Positions 33,911-42,009 of a DNA stretch of 64,000 bases are shown piece by piece. This DNA comes from Candidatus Gastranaerophilales bacterium (GTDB lineage Bacteria > Cyanobacteriota > Vampirovibrionia > Gastranaerophilales > Gastranaerophilaceae), in assembly GCA_017402995.1 (NCBI GenBank), contig JAFQOV010000021.1, positions 1-64,000 on the forward strand, in the 5' to 3' direction. Below the pieces are notes generated by a model. It saw nothing but the letters and a program-made list of their open reading frames with translations, did no database searches and was not told where the DNA came from. Positions within the stretch are counted from its first letter, which is position 1; every line of letters starts with the position of its first letter. The translations under genes and the position numbers were made by a program.

Positions 33911-35320
33911 ATGTTATTTTCATCAATGTCATTTTTGTTTATGTTTTTACCAATTGTTTTGTTGCTTTATTTGGTGACAAAAAAAGAATTGCATAATCTG
34001 ATTTTATTAATCGCGAGCGTTATTTTTTACGCTTGGGGTGAGCCAAAATATTTGGCAATAATGCTTTTAACGATAATAATCAATTATTTTGGTGCGATTG
34101 CAATTGAAAAATTTGAAAAACAAAGAAAAACAGCCCTTGTTTTGACAATATTGCTAAATTTAAGTTTTTTGATTTATTTTAAATATTTTAATTTTTTATT
34201 AGAAAATTTTAACTCGCTATTTCATCAAAACATTGAATTTTTAAAGGTTATTATGCCAATTGGGATTTCCTTTTATACTTTTCAAGCAATTTCTTATGTT
34301 ATTGACGTGTATAGAGGACAATTTAGGGCGCAAAAAGATATCTATAAATTAGCTTTGTTTATTTGTCTATTTCCGCAGTTAATTGCAGGGCCAATTGTAA
34401 AATATCATGATATTCAAGAGCAAATTGATTCAAGAGAAGTGAATTTTGAAAAAGTTTCTTTAGGTGTTAAAAGATTTATTATTGGTTTATCTAAAAAAGT
34501 TTTAATTGCAAATACTATGGCTGTTATTGCAGATAAAATTTTTACCCAAGACCCTCATACATTCTCTCATTTGACAGCTTGGCTTGGTGCTTTTGCCTAT
34601 TCTTTTCAATTATATTTTGATTTTTCAGGATATTCTGATATGGCAATTGGGCTAGGGCTAATTTTCGGGTTTAGGTTTATGGAAAACTTTAATTATCCAT
34701 ATATTTCAAAATCAATTACAGAATTTTGGCGCAGATGGCATATATCATTATCTACTTGGTTTAAAGAATATGTTTATATTTCTTTGGGTGGGAATAGGTG
34801 TTCAAAAATTAAAACCTTAAGAAATTTGGGAATTGTTTTTCTTTTGACAGGCATTTGGCACGGTGCCGCTTGGAACTTTGTGTTGTGGGGCATATGGCAT
34901 GGTGTATTTATCATTATAGAAAAAATAATAAATATAAAAGAATTTGAAAACAAATACAACTCTTGGTGGCAAAAAACCTTGCAACATGTTTATTGCATTT
35001 TTATTTTTGTTATCGGCTGGGTAATGTTTCGAGCAGATAACGTTAAATATGGTTGGGATTATTTAATGAATATGTTTGGACTATTACACTTAAGGTTAGA
35101 TGAATTTGTATATGTACAATCATATTATTTAGATAAATATGAAGCATTTATCATTTTTGTTGCGATATTGTGCTCAATGCCACTATTTAAAAATATGTTA
35201 AATTCAAGAAATCGACTTGAAAAGATATTTTTAAACTGTTGGCTAATGCTTTTATTTATATTATCTGCAATAACAATTGCAGCAAATACATATAATCCAT
35301 TTATTTATTTCAGATTTTAA
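33911..35320 (+). CDS. MBOAT-family polysaccharide O-acetyltransferase (AlgI-like)
   Basis: Polytopic inner-membrane protein of 469 residues that moves acetyl groups across the membrane for O-acetylation of a surface polymer. The family signature is intact: GISFYTFQAISYVIDVYRG, QLIAGPIVKYHDI, YSDMAIGLGLIFGFRFMENFNYPY, FWRRWHISLSTWFKEYVYISLGGNR and the active-site region GIWHGAAWNFVLWGIWHG with H317 and H330. It forms an operon with the AlgX-like gene. No alginate synthesis genes are nearby, so the target polymer is another glycan. Confidence 0.95.
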   Translation: MLFSSMSFLFMFLPIVLLLYLVTKKELHNLILLIASVIFYAWGEPKYLAIMLLTIIINYFGAIAIEKFEKQRKTALVLTILLNLSFLIYFKYFNFLLENFNSLFHQNIEFLKVIMPIGISFYTFQAISYVIDVYRGQFRAQKDIYKLALFICLFPQLIAGPIVKYHDIQEQIDSREVNFEKVSLGVKRFIIGLSKKVLIANTMAVIADKIFTQDPHTFSHLTAWLGAFAYSFQLYFDFSGYSDMAIGLGLIFGFRFMENFNYPYISKSITEFWRRWHISLSTWFKEYVYISLGGNRCSKIKTLRNLGIVFLLTGIWHGAAWNFVLWGIWHGVFIIIEKIINIKEFENKYNSWWQKTLQHVYCIFIFVIGWVMFRADNVKYGWDYLMNMFGLLHLRLDEFVYVQSYYLDKYEAFIIFVAILCSMPLFKNMLNSRNRLEKIFLNCWLMLLFILSAITIAANTYNPFIYFRF

Positions 35321-35409
35321 TCGCTGATTTAACAAAAATTAAAATATGCTTGATTATCATCTTTAAAATATTTTATTATAATTTTGTGTTGTAAAAAAGG
35401 GAGGATATC

Positions 35410-35856
35410 ATGAGAATTGCCCCAATTAGCCCAGTTATTCGAAATAATAATTTTAAAGTAAACCAATTAAATTCTTTAATTACATTTGGTTACCAAAAAC
35501 GCAATGTCAAAGCCGGAGATTTATCTTCATATGATAGTTTTGTTAGAGAAAACCCTGGCGCGCAAGTACCAAGTTTTGAAGCAGCCAAATATCAACTTTC
35601 TGTTGGTGTAGAAGAAGCAATTAAAGAAGAAAATTATCTTGAAGCAATTAAAGGCAAAATCAAAATCGCGCAAATTTGTAAAGACCATGGTCAAGAAAAA
35701 GACGCATATATGCTTGAAGAAGGCATAAGAGAGTTATATGTAGCTTTGCCAAAATATCAAAAAGAAGATGCTAAAAAAGAAATTGCAGAATATAACTTAT
35801 TAATGGCTGAATATATTGAAGAAGATATCGCCAAAAGAAACGCATTTATGGATTAA
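35410..35856 (+). CDS. Small helical protein with APIS...ITFG N-terminus
   Basis: 148 residues, not recognised. It begins MRIAPISPVIRNNNF; the M-x-x-[S/A]-P-[I/V]-S start is shared with the proteins at 35880 and 49226, and ITFG follows at residues 24-27. The rest (about 40-148) is predicted all-helical with TPR-like spacing (SVGVEEAIKEENYLEAIKGKIKIAQ). No signal peptide. Strong Shine-Dalgarno GGGAGG. It is convergent with the 35880 gene across a shared terminator. Confidence 0.75.
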   Translation: MRIAPISPVIRNNNFKVNQLNSLITFGYQKRNVKAGDLSSYDSFVRENPGAQVPSFEAAKYQLSVGVEEAIKEENYLEAIKGKIKIAQICKDHGQEKDAYMLEEGIRELYVALPKYQKEDAKKEIAEYNLLMAEYIEEDIAKRNAFMD

Positions 35857-35881
35857 AAAAGAGCCTTTAAGGCTCTTTTTT
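35855..35881. terminator. Bidirectional terminator
   Basis: Perfect stem AAAAAAGAGCC / GGCTCTTTTTT (35855-35865, 35871-35881), loop TTTAA, between two convergent tagged-protein genes. Confidence 0.95.
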
Positions 35882-36332
35882 AAAATAACCAATCAAAACC
35901 TATAAATTTAATATCTCCATCTGTTGTTGGCATAATATTTAAAAGTTTATAGTCTTGCGTTTTTCTGATTAATTTTTTTAAAGCTTCTGTGTAATTTTGA
36001 TTTATTTCTTTTAATCTTTCTTTTAAAACAACTTTGTCGTCTTGACATTCTTCGCTTGCAAGTTGTGCAAGTTCTTTTCTTTCATCTTGCAAACGTTGAT
36101 AGGTTTGGCTTTCTTTTCCGCTTAGTAAATATGAAATTGAAGGTTTGTCTTTAAAAGAAATACATTTTACTTCGCCTATTGATGTATCAGAAAAATATCC
36201 TCTTAAATGATATTGAGCATATCGATTTTCAATATTTTTCTTGCTATTTGCAATATCGGCGATATGTTTGCCAAATTCTTTCCCGCCATTCAAACGGGTT
36301 GTTCTTCCAAAGCTAATGGGGCTAGTGCGCAT
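35880..36332 (-). CDS. Small protein with N-terminal SPISFG tag
   Basis: 150 residues, not recognised. It begins MRTSPISFGRTTRLNGGKEFG, the clearest example of the window's shared N-terminal motif (I6-S7-F8-G9). A helical region with charged heptads (YQRLQDERKELAQLASEE) occupies about 75-125. There is no signal peptide or membrane segment. AAGGAG precedes the ATG. It is divergent from the pilin-like gene at 36485. Confidence 0.75.
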   Translation of the reverse strand: MRTSPISFGRTTRLNGGKEFGKHIADIANSKKNIENRYAQYHLRGYFSDTSIGEVKCISFKDKPSISYLLSGKESQTYQRLQDERKELAQLASEECQDDKVVLKERLKEINQNYTEALKKLIRKTQDYKLLNIMPTTDGDIKFIGFDWLF

Positions 36333-36423
36333 AATTTTCTCCTTATGCCAATTTAAAACACATCAAAGAAAATAATTGCCCTTGATTTTACTCCCCTAAG
36401 TTCCGTATTTTATCAATCTGCTC

Positions 36424-36452
36424 TTGATATATATATATATATATAGTAGCCT
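36424..36452 (+). promoter_or_regulatory. Putative promoter with an (AT)9 tract as spacer
   Basis: TTGATA (36424-36429) is followed by an uninterrupted (AT)9 run from 36427 to 36444; 17 bp after the -35 is a weak -10 TAGCCT (36447-36452). The leader would be about 26 bases to the pilin-like ATG. Loss or gain of AT units would change the -35/-10 spacing. Confidence 0.45.
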
Positions 36453-36484
36453 TTTACATGGAACTATCCAAAAAAGGAAAAACC

Positions 36485-37279
36485 ATGAAAAAGTCGAAAA
36501 ACCGCGCGTTTACCTTAGCGGAAGTTATGATTGTTTTAACAGTAATTGGTGTTTTAAGTGCAATTTTATTGCCTGTTGCTTTTCATTCAACGCCGGATAA
36601 AAATATTTTAAGATTTAAAAAAGCTTATAATGACTTCGCAAGAATCATAAGAGACCTTGCTTCAAATGGCGAGTTTTATCTTCCTGGGGATTTGGGGAAA
36701 TATCCAGATGGAACAAAAATTGATGGTTCAGTGAATGAGCATTTTTATTATTTTTGCGAAACTGTTGCAGATGGACTTGCTATAAAAAGCGCAGATTGCG
36801 AAACTTTGTATGGTAATAGCGCGTGGGGGGATGAAGAAAGTGAATATTACAAGGTATACAGAGGTATAGATTATACTGATACTGCTGCAGCAACAATGGA
36901 TCACTTATGCGAACGAAGTCAAAATGCACCTGCTGGATATATTCAAACAGTTGATGATATTTATATAATTAACCATTCTCCATATACTGTTTTTTTTGAC
37001 TCGTCTTTAGTTTCTATGATGCCCGATGAAGAAGGACATAAAAGATATTTTTATAAATTTATTTGCATTGATATAGATGAACCTCAAAAAGGCATAAAAC
37101 CTTTTGCGATTGGTTTTAGGCGAGATGGTAAATTAAAGCTTGGCGCAAGAGCGCGTTGGTGGCTTGAGCGCGATATTAATAAAAAAGAAACAGATTGTTG
37201 TGCTTTAAGCAATGAACTTGTTGGTAACGCGGGCGCTACGGCAAATCTTTGCGACACAGACGACACAATTTGCCCATAA
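36485..37279 (+). CDS. Type IV pilin-like / pseudopilin protein
   Basis: 264 residues. A class III signal KKSKNRA-FTLAEV is followed by an unbroken hydrophobic helix (MIVLTVIGVLSAILLPVA), the prepilin plan, with E13 at the conserved +5 position. Position -1 of the expected cleavage site is Ala (A8), not the usual Gly. The ectodomain has several Cys and a strand-rich C-terminal half. ATG at 36485 has AAGGA 6 bases upstream; an ATG 27 bases earlier has none. It probably forms a pilus or secretion pseudopilus subunit. The next small membrane gene is 9 bp downstream. Confidence 0.85.
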   Translation: MKKSKNRAFTLAEVMIVLTVIGVLSAILLPVAFHSTPDKNILRFKKAYNDFARIIRDLASNGEFYLPGDLGKYPDGTKIDGSVNEHFYYFCETVADGLAIKSADCETLYGNSAWGDEESEYYKVYRGIDYTDTAAATMDHLCERSQNAPAGYIQTVDDIYIINHSPYTVFFDSSLVSMMPDEEGHKRYFYKFICIDIDEPQKGIKPFAIGFRRDGKLKLGARARWWLERDINKKETDCCALSNELVGNAGATANLCDTDDTICP

Positions 37280-37288
37280 GGAGATAAA

Positions 37289-37432
37289 ATGACAAAAGAA
37301 AAACTTGCAATGATTTTAGCAACAATCGCGATAATACTGCTTATTATTTCAGTGGTTGTTGTTGCATTTTTAAATAAGCCTGATGGATATAGCTTTAATA
37401 TTGAAAATTTTATTTATCGATTTATAAAATAA
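37289..37432 (+). CDS. Small single-pass membrane protein
   Basis: 47 residues: a short charged start MTKEK, a strongly hydrophobic segment (about 6-28, LAMILATIAIILLIISVVVV), then a short polar tail. AAGGAG lies 6 bases before the ATG, 9 bp after the pilin-like gene stop, and a terminator follows, so it is probably the second gene of that unit. Not recognised; it may be an accessory to the pilin-like protein. Confidence 0.7.
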   Translation: MTKEKLAMILATIAIILLIISVVVVAFLNKPDGYSFNIENFIYRFIK

Positions 37433-37455
37433 AACCATGAAACATTTTAAAATTT

Positions 37456-37479
37456 AAAGCCCCTTTTAAAAGGGGCTTT
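37456..37479. terminator. Bidirectional terminator
   Basis: Stem AAAGCCCC / GGGGCTTT (37456-37463, 37472-37479) with loop TTTTAAAA; flanked by A- and T-rich sequence between convergent genes. Confidence 0.9.
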
Positions 37480-37486
37480 TGAAAAA

Positions 37487-37951
37487 CTAATTTAATTGAA
37501 CACATCTTCCATATTTATAGAATATTTTTGCTGATTCCATTTGTGTTCTTGAAACTTGTCTGTCGCAAAGAACATACAAACCAGTGTCATAATCTTTTAC
37601 TTTACAGAATTTTTCTTGTTCAACTTTGCAATTGTACATGTGACCAAAGCCTTCTGCATTAAAAAAGTTGATTTTAATTTCTTTATATTCAGCATCTGTC
37701 AAAACATCTTTTGGGTTTGCTTTTGCTTTTTCTAGTTTTTTAGTTTGTTTTGCAACTTCTTTTGCAAGCTCTTTTTCTTTTTGCGCAGTTGCTTTTGCAA
37801 GTTCTTTCTCTTTTTTAGCAAGTTCTTTTTGCATTTTTATTTCTTGCTTTTGTGCTTTTTGCATTGCTTTTGTTGCTTTGTCAGTTTTTGCCTCTGCATA
37901 TAAGCACAAAGCTAAAGTTGCAATAATTAATGATGATAATACTTTTTTCAT
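37487..37951 (-). CDS. Secreted protein with Lys/Glu/Ala coiled coil
   Basis: 154 residues. A Sec signal peptide (MKKVLSSLIIATLALCLYAEA, cleavage near residue 21) is followed by about 65 residues of Lys/Ala/Glu/Gln repeats built on AKKEKELAKA-like units, predicted to be one long coiled coil, and a C-terminal globular part with four Cys (NCKVEQEKFC, LCD, RC) that could form two disulfides. Periplasmic or surface location. Not recognised. ATG has AGGAG upstream; it lies 9 bp downstream of serS. Confidence 0.8.
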   Translation of the reverse strand: MKKVLSSLIIATLALCLYAEAKTDKATKAMQKAQKQEIKMQKELAKKEKELAKATAQKEKELAKEVAKQTKKLEKAKANPKDVLTDAEYKEIKINFFNAEGFGHMYNCKVEQEKFCKVKDYDTGLYVLCDRQVSRTQMESAKIFYKYGRCVQLN

Positions 37952-37960
37952 AAATATCTC

Positions 37961-39223
37961 CTAAATGATATCAAAGCCAGTGTATTTTCTTAAAACTTCA
38001 GGAATGATGATGTGTCCATCAGCTGTTTGGAAGTTTTCACAAATTGCGGCCAAGGTTCTGCCGACAGCAAGTCCTGAGCCGTTTAATGTGTGTACAAATT
38101 CGACTGTGCCGTCTTTTCTTCTAAATCTAATATTTGCTCTGCGAGCTTGGTAATCACCAAAATTAGAACAAGAAGAAATTTCTTTATACGCATTGTATGA
38201 TGGCATCCATACTTCTAAATCATAACATTTTTTAGCTGAAAAACCAATATCGCCAGTACAAAGAGCAACGCGTCTATATGGAAGTCCAAGTAACTGTAAA
38301 ACATTTTCAGCATCTTGTGTTAACTTTTCATGTTCTTCAACTGATTCTTCAGGTTTTGTTAATTTAACAAGTTCAACTTTGTTGAATTGGTGTTGTCTTA
38401 TAAGACCGCGAGTGTCTTTACCAGCAGAACCTGCTTCGCGTCTAAAACATGGGGTATATGCTGTCATATATTTTGGCAACATTTCTTCGTCTAAAATTTC
38501 ATCTTGATAAATGTTTGTAACAGGAACTTCTGCGGTTGGAATTAAATATAAGTCTTCATCAACACATTTAAACATATCTTCTTTGAATTTTGGAAGTTGT
38601 CCTGTTCCAGTCATTGTTTTAGAGTTTGCCATAACAGGAGGTAAGATTTCTTCGTATCCTCTTGTTTCGCAATGTGTATCTAGGAAAAAGTTGATAATTG
38701 CACGTTCTAAACGAGCGCCTTTGTTGCGATATAGGGTGAAACGAGTGTGCGCAAGTTTAACGCCACGTTCAAAATCAAGCATATTCAATTCTGGGCACAA
38801 GTCCCAGTGTGCTTTTGGTTCAAAATCAAATTTTGTTGGTTCGCCCCATTTTTTAACTTCAATATTACAACTATCATCAGCCCCTATTGGAGTTGTTTCA
38901 TCTGGAGTGTTTGGAATGAACAATAGTGCTTCTTTTTGAGCAACATCAAGTTCGCCTAATTTTTCTTCTAGAGCTTTGATGTCGTCGCCCATTTTTCTGA
39001 TTTGTGCTTGAAGCTCGGTTGTGTCAACGCCGTCTTTTTTAAGCGCGCCAATTTTATTAGATTCAGTTTTTCTTGTCGCTCTTAAATTATCTAATTCAAA
39101 TTGAATTTTTCTTCTATCTTCATCAATTTTTAAAACAGAATCAACAGATAAGTCTGGGTTTCTTCTTTTAAGAAGTTCGTTGATTTTTTCTGGGTTTTCT
39201 CTAATTAATTTGATATCTAACAT
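37961..39223 (-). CDS. serS: Seryl-tRNA synthetase
   Basis: Class II aminoacyl-tRNA synthetase, 420 residues. An N-terminal coiled-coil tRNA-binding arm (about 25-105) precedes the catalytic core with motif 2 [21 protein letters not shown] and motif 3 [34 protein letters not shown] is also conserved. The ATG follows GAGG and directly abuts the rluB stop codon, so the two genes are coupled. Confidence 0.98.
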   Translation of the reverse strand: MLDIKLIRENPEKINELLKRRNPDLSVDSVLKIDEDRRKIQFELDNLRATRKTESNKIGALKKDGVDTTELQAQIRKMGDDIKALEEKLGELDVAQKEALLFIPNTPDETTPIGADDSCNIEVKKWGEPTKFDFEPKAHWDLCPELNMLDFERGVKLAHTRFTLYRNKGARLERAIINFFLDTHCETRGYEEILPPVMANSKTMTGTGQLPKFKEDMFKCVDEDLYLIPTAEVPVTNIYQDEILDEEMLPKYMTAYTPCFRREAGSAGKDTRGLIRQHQFNKVELVKLTKPEESVEEHEKLTQDAENVLQLLGLPYRRVALCTGDIGFSAKKCYDLEVWMPSYNAYKEISSCSNFGDYQARRANIRFRRKDGTVEFVHTLNGSGLAVGRTLAAICENFQTADGHIIIPEVLRKYTGFDII

Positions 39224-39949
39224 TTATTTTTCCTCTTTGATTTTTTCTAAATATGATTTTAATTCTTTGATTTGTCTTGGTTTGATTTGTTTAATTTGAC
39301 CTTTTTTAAGACCGGTTAGCTCAATGTTTGCATGTCTTATACGCTTTAAGTTTACTACATTATAGCCCAAAAATTCAAACATTTTTCTAATTTGTCTATT
39401 TAAACCTTGATATAAAATTATTTCAAACAGGGTCGAGGCTTTGTCCTCTTCTAAAATCGCCCAATCGCAATATGCAATTTTGCCTTTTTCAATTTCAATC
39501 CCGTCGGTTAATTTTTGCAGTTGTTCGTCTTTTAATTTTCCATCAACTTTAACAAGATATGTCTTTGCGACTTTGATTGATGGGTGAGTTAATTCATATG
39601 TTAAATTGCCATCATTTGTTAAAATTATCAAACCAGAAGAGTCTTTGTCCAATCTTCCAACGGGGTTAAGATGTTGATATTCTTTTGGCAAAATGTCATA
39701 GATTGTTTTTCTATTTTTTTCGTCAGATTTTGTTGTGATATAGCCTGTTGGTTTGTAAAATTTGAAATATTCAAGCTTATCTGCGCGAATTGTTTTGTCA
39801 TCAATTGTAACTTTATCTTTTGTTCTGATTTCAAAACCAAGCATAGTCACAACTTCGCCGTTTACTTTAACACGACCAGCTAAAACATATTCATCTGCTT
39901 TTCTTCTTGAACAAAAACCGCTTTGCGCAATATATTTATTAATTCTCAT
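39224..39949 (-). CDS. rluB: RluB/RsuA-family rRNA pseudouridine synthase
   Basis: 241 residues: an S4 RNA-binding domain (MRINKYIAQSGFCSRRKADEYVLAGRVKVNG) and the synthase domain with catalytic Asp in GRLDKDSSGLIILTNDG, plus HPSIKVAKTYLV and GLNRQIRKMFEFLGY. It modifies a uridine in large- or small-subunit rRNA; RluB versus RsuA cannot be settled by eye. Predicted leaderless: an extended -10 TGATATAAT lies 6 bases before ATG and no Shine-Dalgarno exists. Confidence 0.94.
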   Translation of the reverse strand: MRINKYIAQSGFCSRRKADEYVLAGRVKVNGEVVTMLGFEIRTKDKVTIDDKTIRADKLEYFKFYKPTGYITTKSDEKNRKTIYDILPKEYQHLNPVGRLDKDSSGLIILTNDGNLTYELTHPSIKVAKTYLVKVDGKLKDEQLQKLTDGIEIEKGKIAYCDWAILEEDKASTLFEIILYQGLNRQIRKMFEFLGYNVVNLKRIRHANIELTGLKKGQIKQIKPRQIKELKSYLEKIKEEK

Positions 39950-39955
39950 AAAAAA

Positions 39956-39964
39956 ATTATATCA
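39956..39964 (-). promoter_or_regulatory. Extended -10 promoter giving leaderless rluB mRNA
   Basis: Minus-strand TGA-TATAAT: a perfect hexamer (39956-39961) with the TGn extension, 6 bases from the rluB ATG. Confidence 0.75.
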
Positions 39965-40014
39965 TACTAGCTTTTTTTTGGAAAAAATGTTTTTATATAT
40001 TAAAGAGGATTAGT

Positions 40015-40749
40015 ATGAAGAAATTTTTTGATAAATTATCGATTAAGTTTTTTGATTTTGTTTACGAAAATCAGCAAAAAAAGCACAAAAAAAGAATGAT
40101 GAAGTTAAGCAAAAAGATTTTAAGCTCTTCTTTTTCTGGTAAAAAAATTCATACCTCAGCAAGCGCTACTTTGACAATTCAAGAAGATTACAAGGAAAAA
40201 ATTAAAAATAGAAAAGAAAAAATTTCGCGCCTTGTAAAAACATATTTGAGCAAAGAAAATGGTATTGAGGAGCTTTTTAAATACATTAAAGGTGCAAAAA
40301 CGCCTGTATATTTAAACAAATTTGCAAACAAAATTCTTTCTTTTATCAATGAAGATGAAGGATTTATTTTGCCAAAAAAAAGCCTAAAAGCACTCTATTT
40401 GAACTTGTTTTTAAGGGGTAAATTTTCTTTTAAAACAGATGAAATGTTTGTTATTTCAAGCTATAATGTTAATCTTTATGCGCTTTTATATCAATTTTAC
40501 AATTGGTATATGTATAAAATGGATTTAGACGGATTAGATATTGAAACCCAAGAAAATTTTAAACACGTTTTTGAAATTTGCGAGACATCAAAAATTCAAA
40601 GCTTAACATATGACGAGATAATAAACCTTAAAAATGCGATTAATCGCGACGTTGAAGCAATTGATTTTGTTTTAGATTTTGCAAAAGATAACGAGATGTC
40701 CAAACGTGGTTTGGAAAAAATTAAACAAGGCGAAAAATTTAATCTTTAA
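40015..40749 (+). CDS. Hypothetical basic helical protein
   Basis: 244 residues, not recognised. Very Lys-rich N-terminus (about 1-75), then predicted helices throughout; no signal peptide or membrane segment. SSFSGKK at 38-44 faintly resembles the F-x-G tag but is far from the start. GAGG precedes ATG. It is convergent with the solute-binding protein gene, overlapping 11 bp. Confidence 0.65.
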   Translation: MKKFFDKLSIKFFDFVYENQQKKHKKRMMKLSKKILSSSFSGKKIHTSASATLTIQEDYKEKIKNRKEKISRLVKTYLSKENGIEELFKYIKGAKTPVYLNKFANKILSFINEDEGFILPKKSLKALYLNLFLRGKFSFKTDEMFVISSYNVNLYALLYQFYNWYMYKMDLDGLDIETQENFKHVFEICETSKIQSLTYDEIINLKNAINRDVEAIDFVLDFAKDNEMSKRGLEKIKQGEKFNL

Positions 40750-41992
40750 TCAAGTTTTTTAATAGCTTTGATAAATCTGAAACTTTTGATTGGATATATT
40801 TTTTGTCTGAATTTTCGTTTAATAAAATATCTTCAATAGCTTTATTAATATATTCATTTATCGCTTTTTTGTTTTCGTCTCCAAATGTGATATTTGACAA
40901 TTTGCTTAGTTGTTTTGTGCTTTCACAGCGCGATTTGTCTATTAAATCATCAGAGCAAATTTTAAAATAATCATCTTCAAGAGCAAATTTATTAGCAGGT
41001 AAAACATTTGTTGTTTTTGCTAAATCAATTTGATTTTCTTTGTTTGTCAGCAAAAGCGCAAATTCAAGCGCAAGCTCTTTATTTGGGGCTTTTTTAGGGA
41101 TAATTAAATTCATTAATGCAATGTCGTAACCCCCATTTGAACCTGTTAGTTGTGTTGCAATTGCGCTATTTTGGTATGTATCAAGAGCGTTTTGTTTAAC
41201 CATATTAATAAAATTAGAGCCCGCAGTTGTTGCGATTGCTTGGTTTGACATATATTTTTCAATCATTTCTCTGTGATTGATTGTTAAAGTATCTTTTGGC
41301 AAAAATCCTGCTTTATACATTTCATTAAATTTTGAAAAAATTTCAACAGTTTTTTGTTTGTTTGTTTCGGTTTTTAAATTTGAAACATTATATTTATTCA
41401 AAATTTTTGCTAATGTATCATTTTCATTTAAATTTATCGCTAATGGTGCAAGATTTGAGCAAGTGTATAATTCTTTTGAAATTTTAAAAAGTTCATCATA
41501 TGTTTTTGGAAAAGTTTGGTTTGGAAAACATTTTGAAAAAACAGTCTGATTATATATTGTTACAGGGCTTGTAGCGTAAAATGGCAGAGCATATATTTGA
41601 TTTTGATATTTTAATTTGTTTACTAAATTTGGGTGAAATTGTGAAACGGCTTGATTATCAAATATTTCAAGGGTGTTTCTTTGGGCTAAAATATTTGAAA
41701 ATTCGGGGTTTAAATTAACTAAATCTGGCGGAGTTGAAGATAAAATTGACGCAAGGGTTCTTTTTTGCGCTTCTTGAATTGGAATATCAACCCAAACAAT
41801 TTTAGCTTCAGGGTGTTTTTTTTCAAATTCGTTAATAATTAAAGATAATTGCTTTTCCCAAATTGGCTTTAATTGAATTGACCAAAAAACAAGCTTTTTG
41901 CGAGAATCCTCATCTTTTTTAGAGGTATTAAAAAAATAAAAACTACCCAAAATTAAAATAAAAATTAACAGTAAAAAAATTTTTTTTCTCAT
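40739..41992 (-). CDS. ABC-type solute-binding protein (family 1, sugar-type)
   Basis: 417 residues. An N-terminal hydrophobic segment (MRKKIFLLLIFILILGSFYFF) is a signal anchor or signal peptide without a lipobox. The mature part has the family-1 pattern: LVFWSIQLKPIWEKQLSLIINEFEKKHPEAKI at the start, PPDLVNLN, and YALPFYATSPVTIYNQTVF. It would bind sugars or oligosaccharides for import, but no permease or ATPase genes are adjacent. ATG at 41992 is used because a longer frame would run through the divergent rarA. Its TATAAT is 6 bases before that ATG, so it is predicted leaderless. Confidence 0.88.
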   Translation of the reverse strand: MRKKIFLLLIFILILGSFYFFNTSKKDEDSRKKLVFWSIQLKPIWEKQLSLIINEFEKKHPEAKIVWVDIPIQEAQKRTLASILSSTPPDLVNLNPEFSNILAQRNTLEIFDNQAVSQFHPNLVNKLKYQNQIYALPFYATSPVTIYNQTVFSKCFPNQTFPKTYDELFKISKELYTCSNLAPLAINLNENDTLAKILNKYNVSNLKTETNKQKTVEIFSKFNEMYKAGFLPKDTLTINHREMIEKYMSNQAIATTAGSNFINMVKQNALDTYQNSAIATQLTGSNGGYDIALMNLIIPKKAPNKELALEFALLLTNKENQIDLAKTTNVLPANKFALEDDYFKICSDDLIDKSRCESTKQLSKLSNITFGDENKKAINEYINKAIEDILLNENSDKKYIQSKVSDLSKLLKNLIKD

Positions 41993-42009
41993 GTTAAAAT
42001 TATACAATG
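41990..42009. promoter_or_regulatory. Overlapping divergent -10 elements between two start codons
   Basis: The 14 bases between the two ATGs (41993-42006) contain TAAAAT for rarA (41995-42000, extended by TGT) and, on the other strand, TATAAT for the solute-binding protein (41999-42004). Each hexamer is exactly 6 bases from its ATG, and the two hexamers share two positions. Confidence 0.7.
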
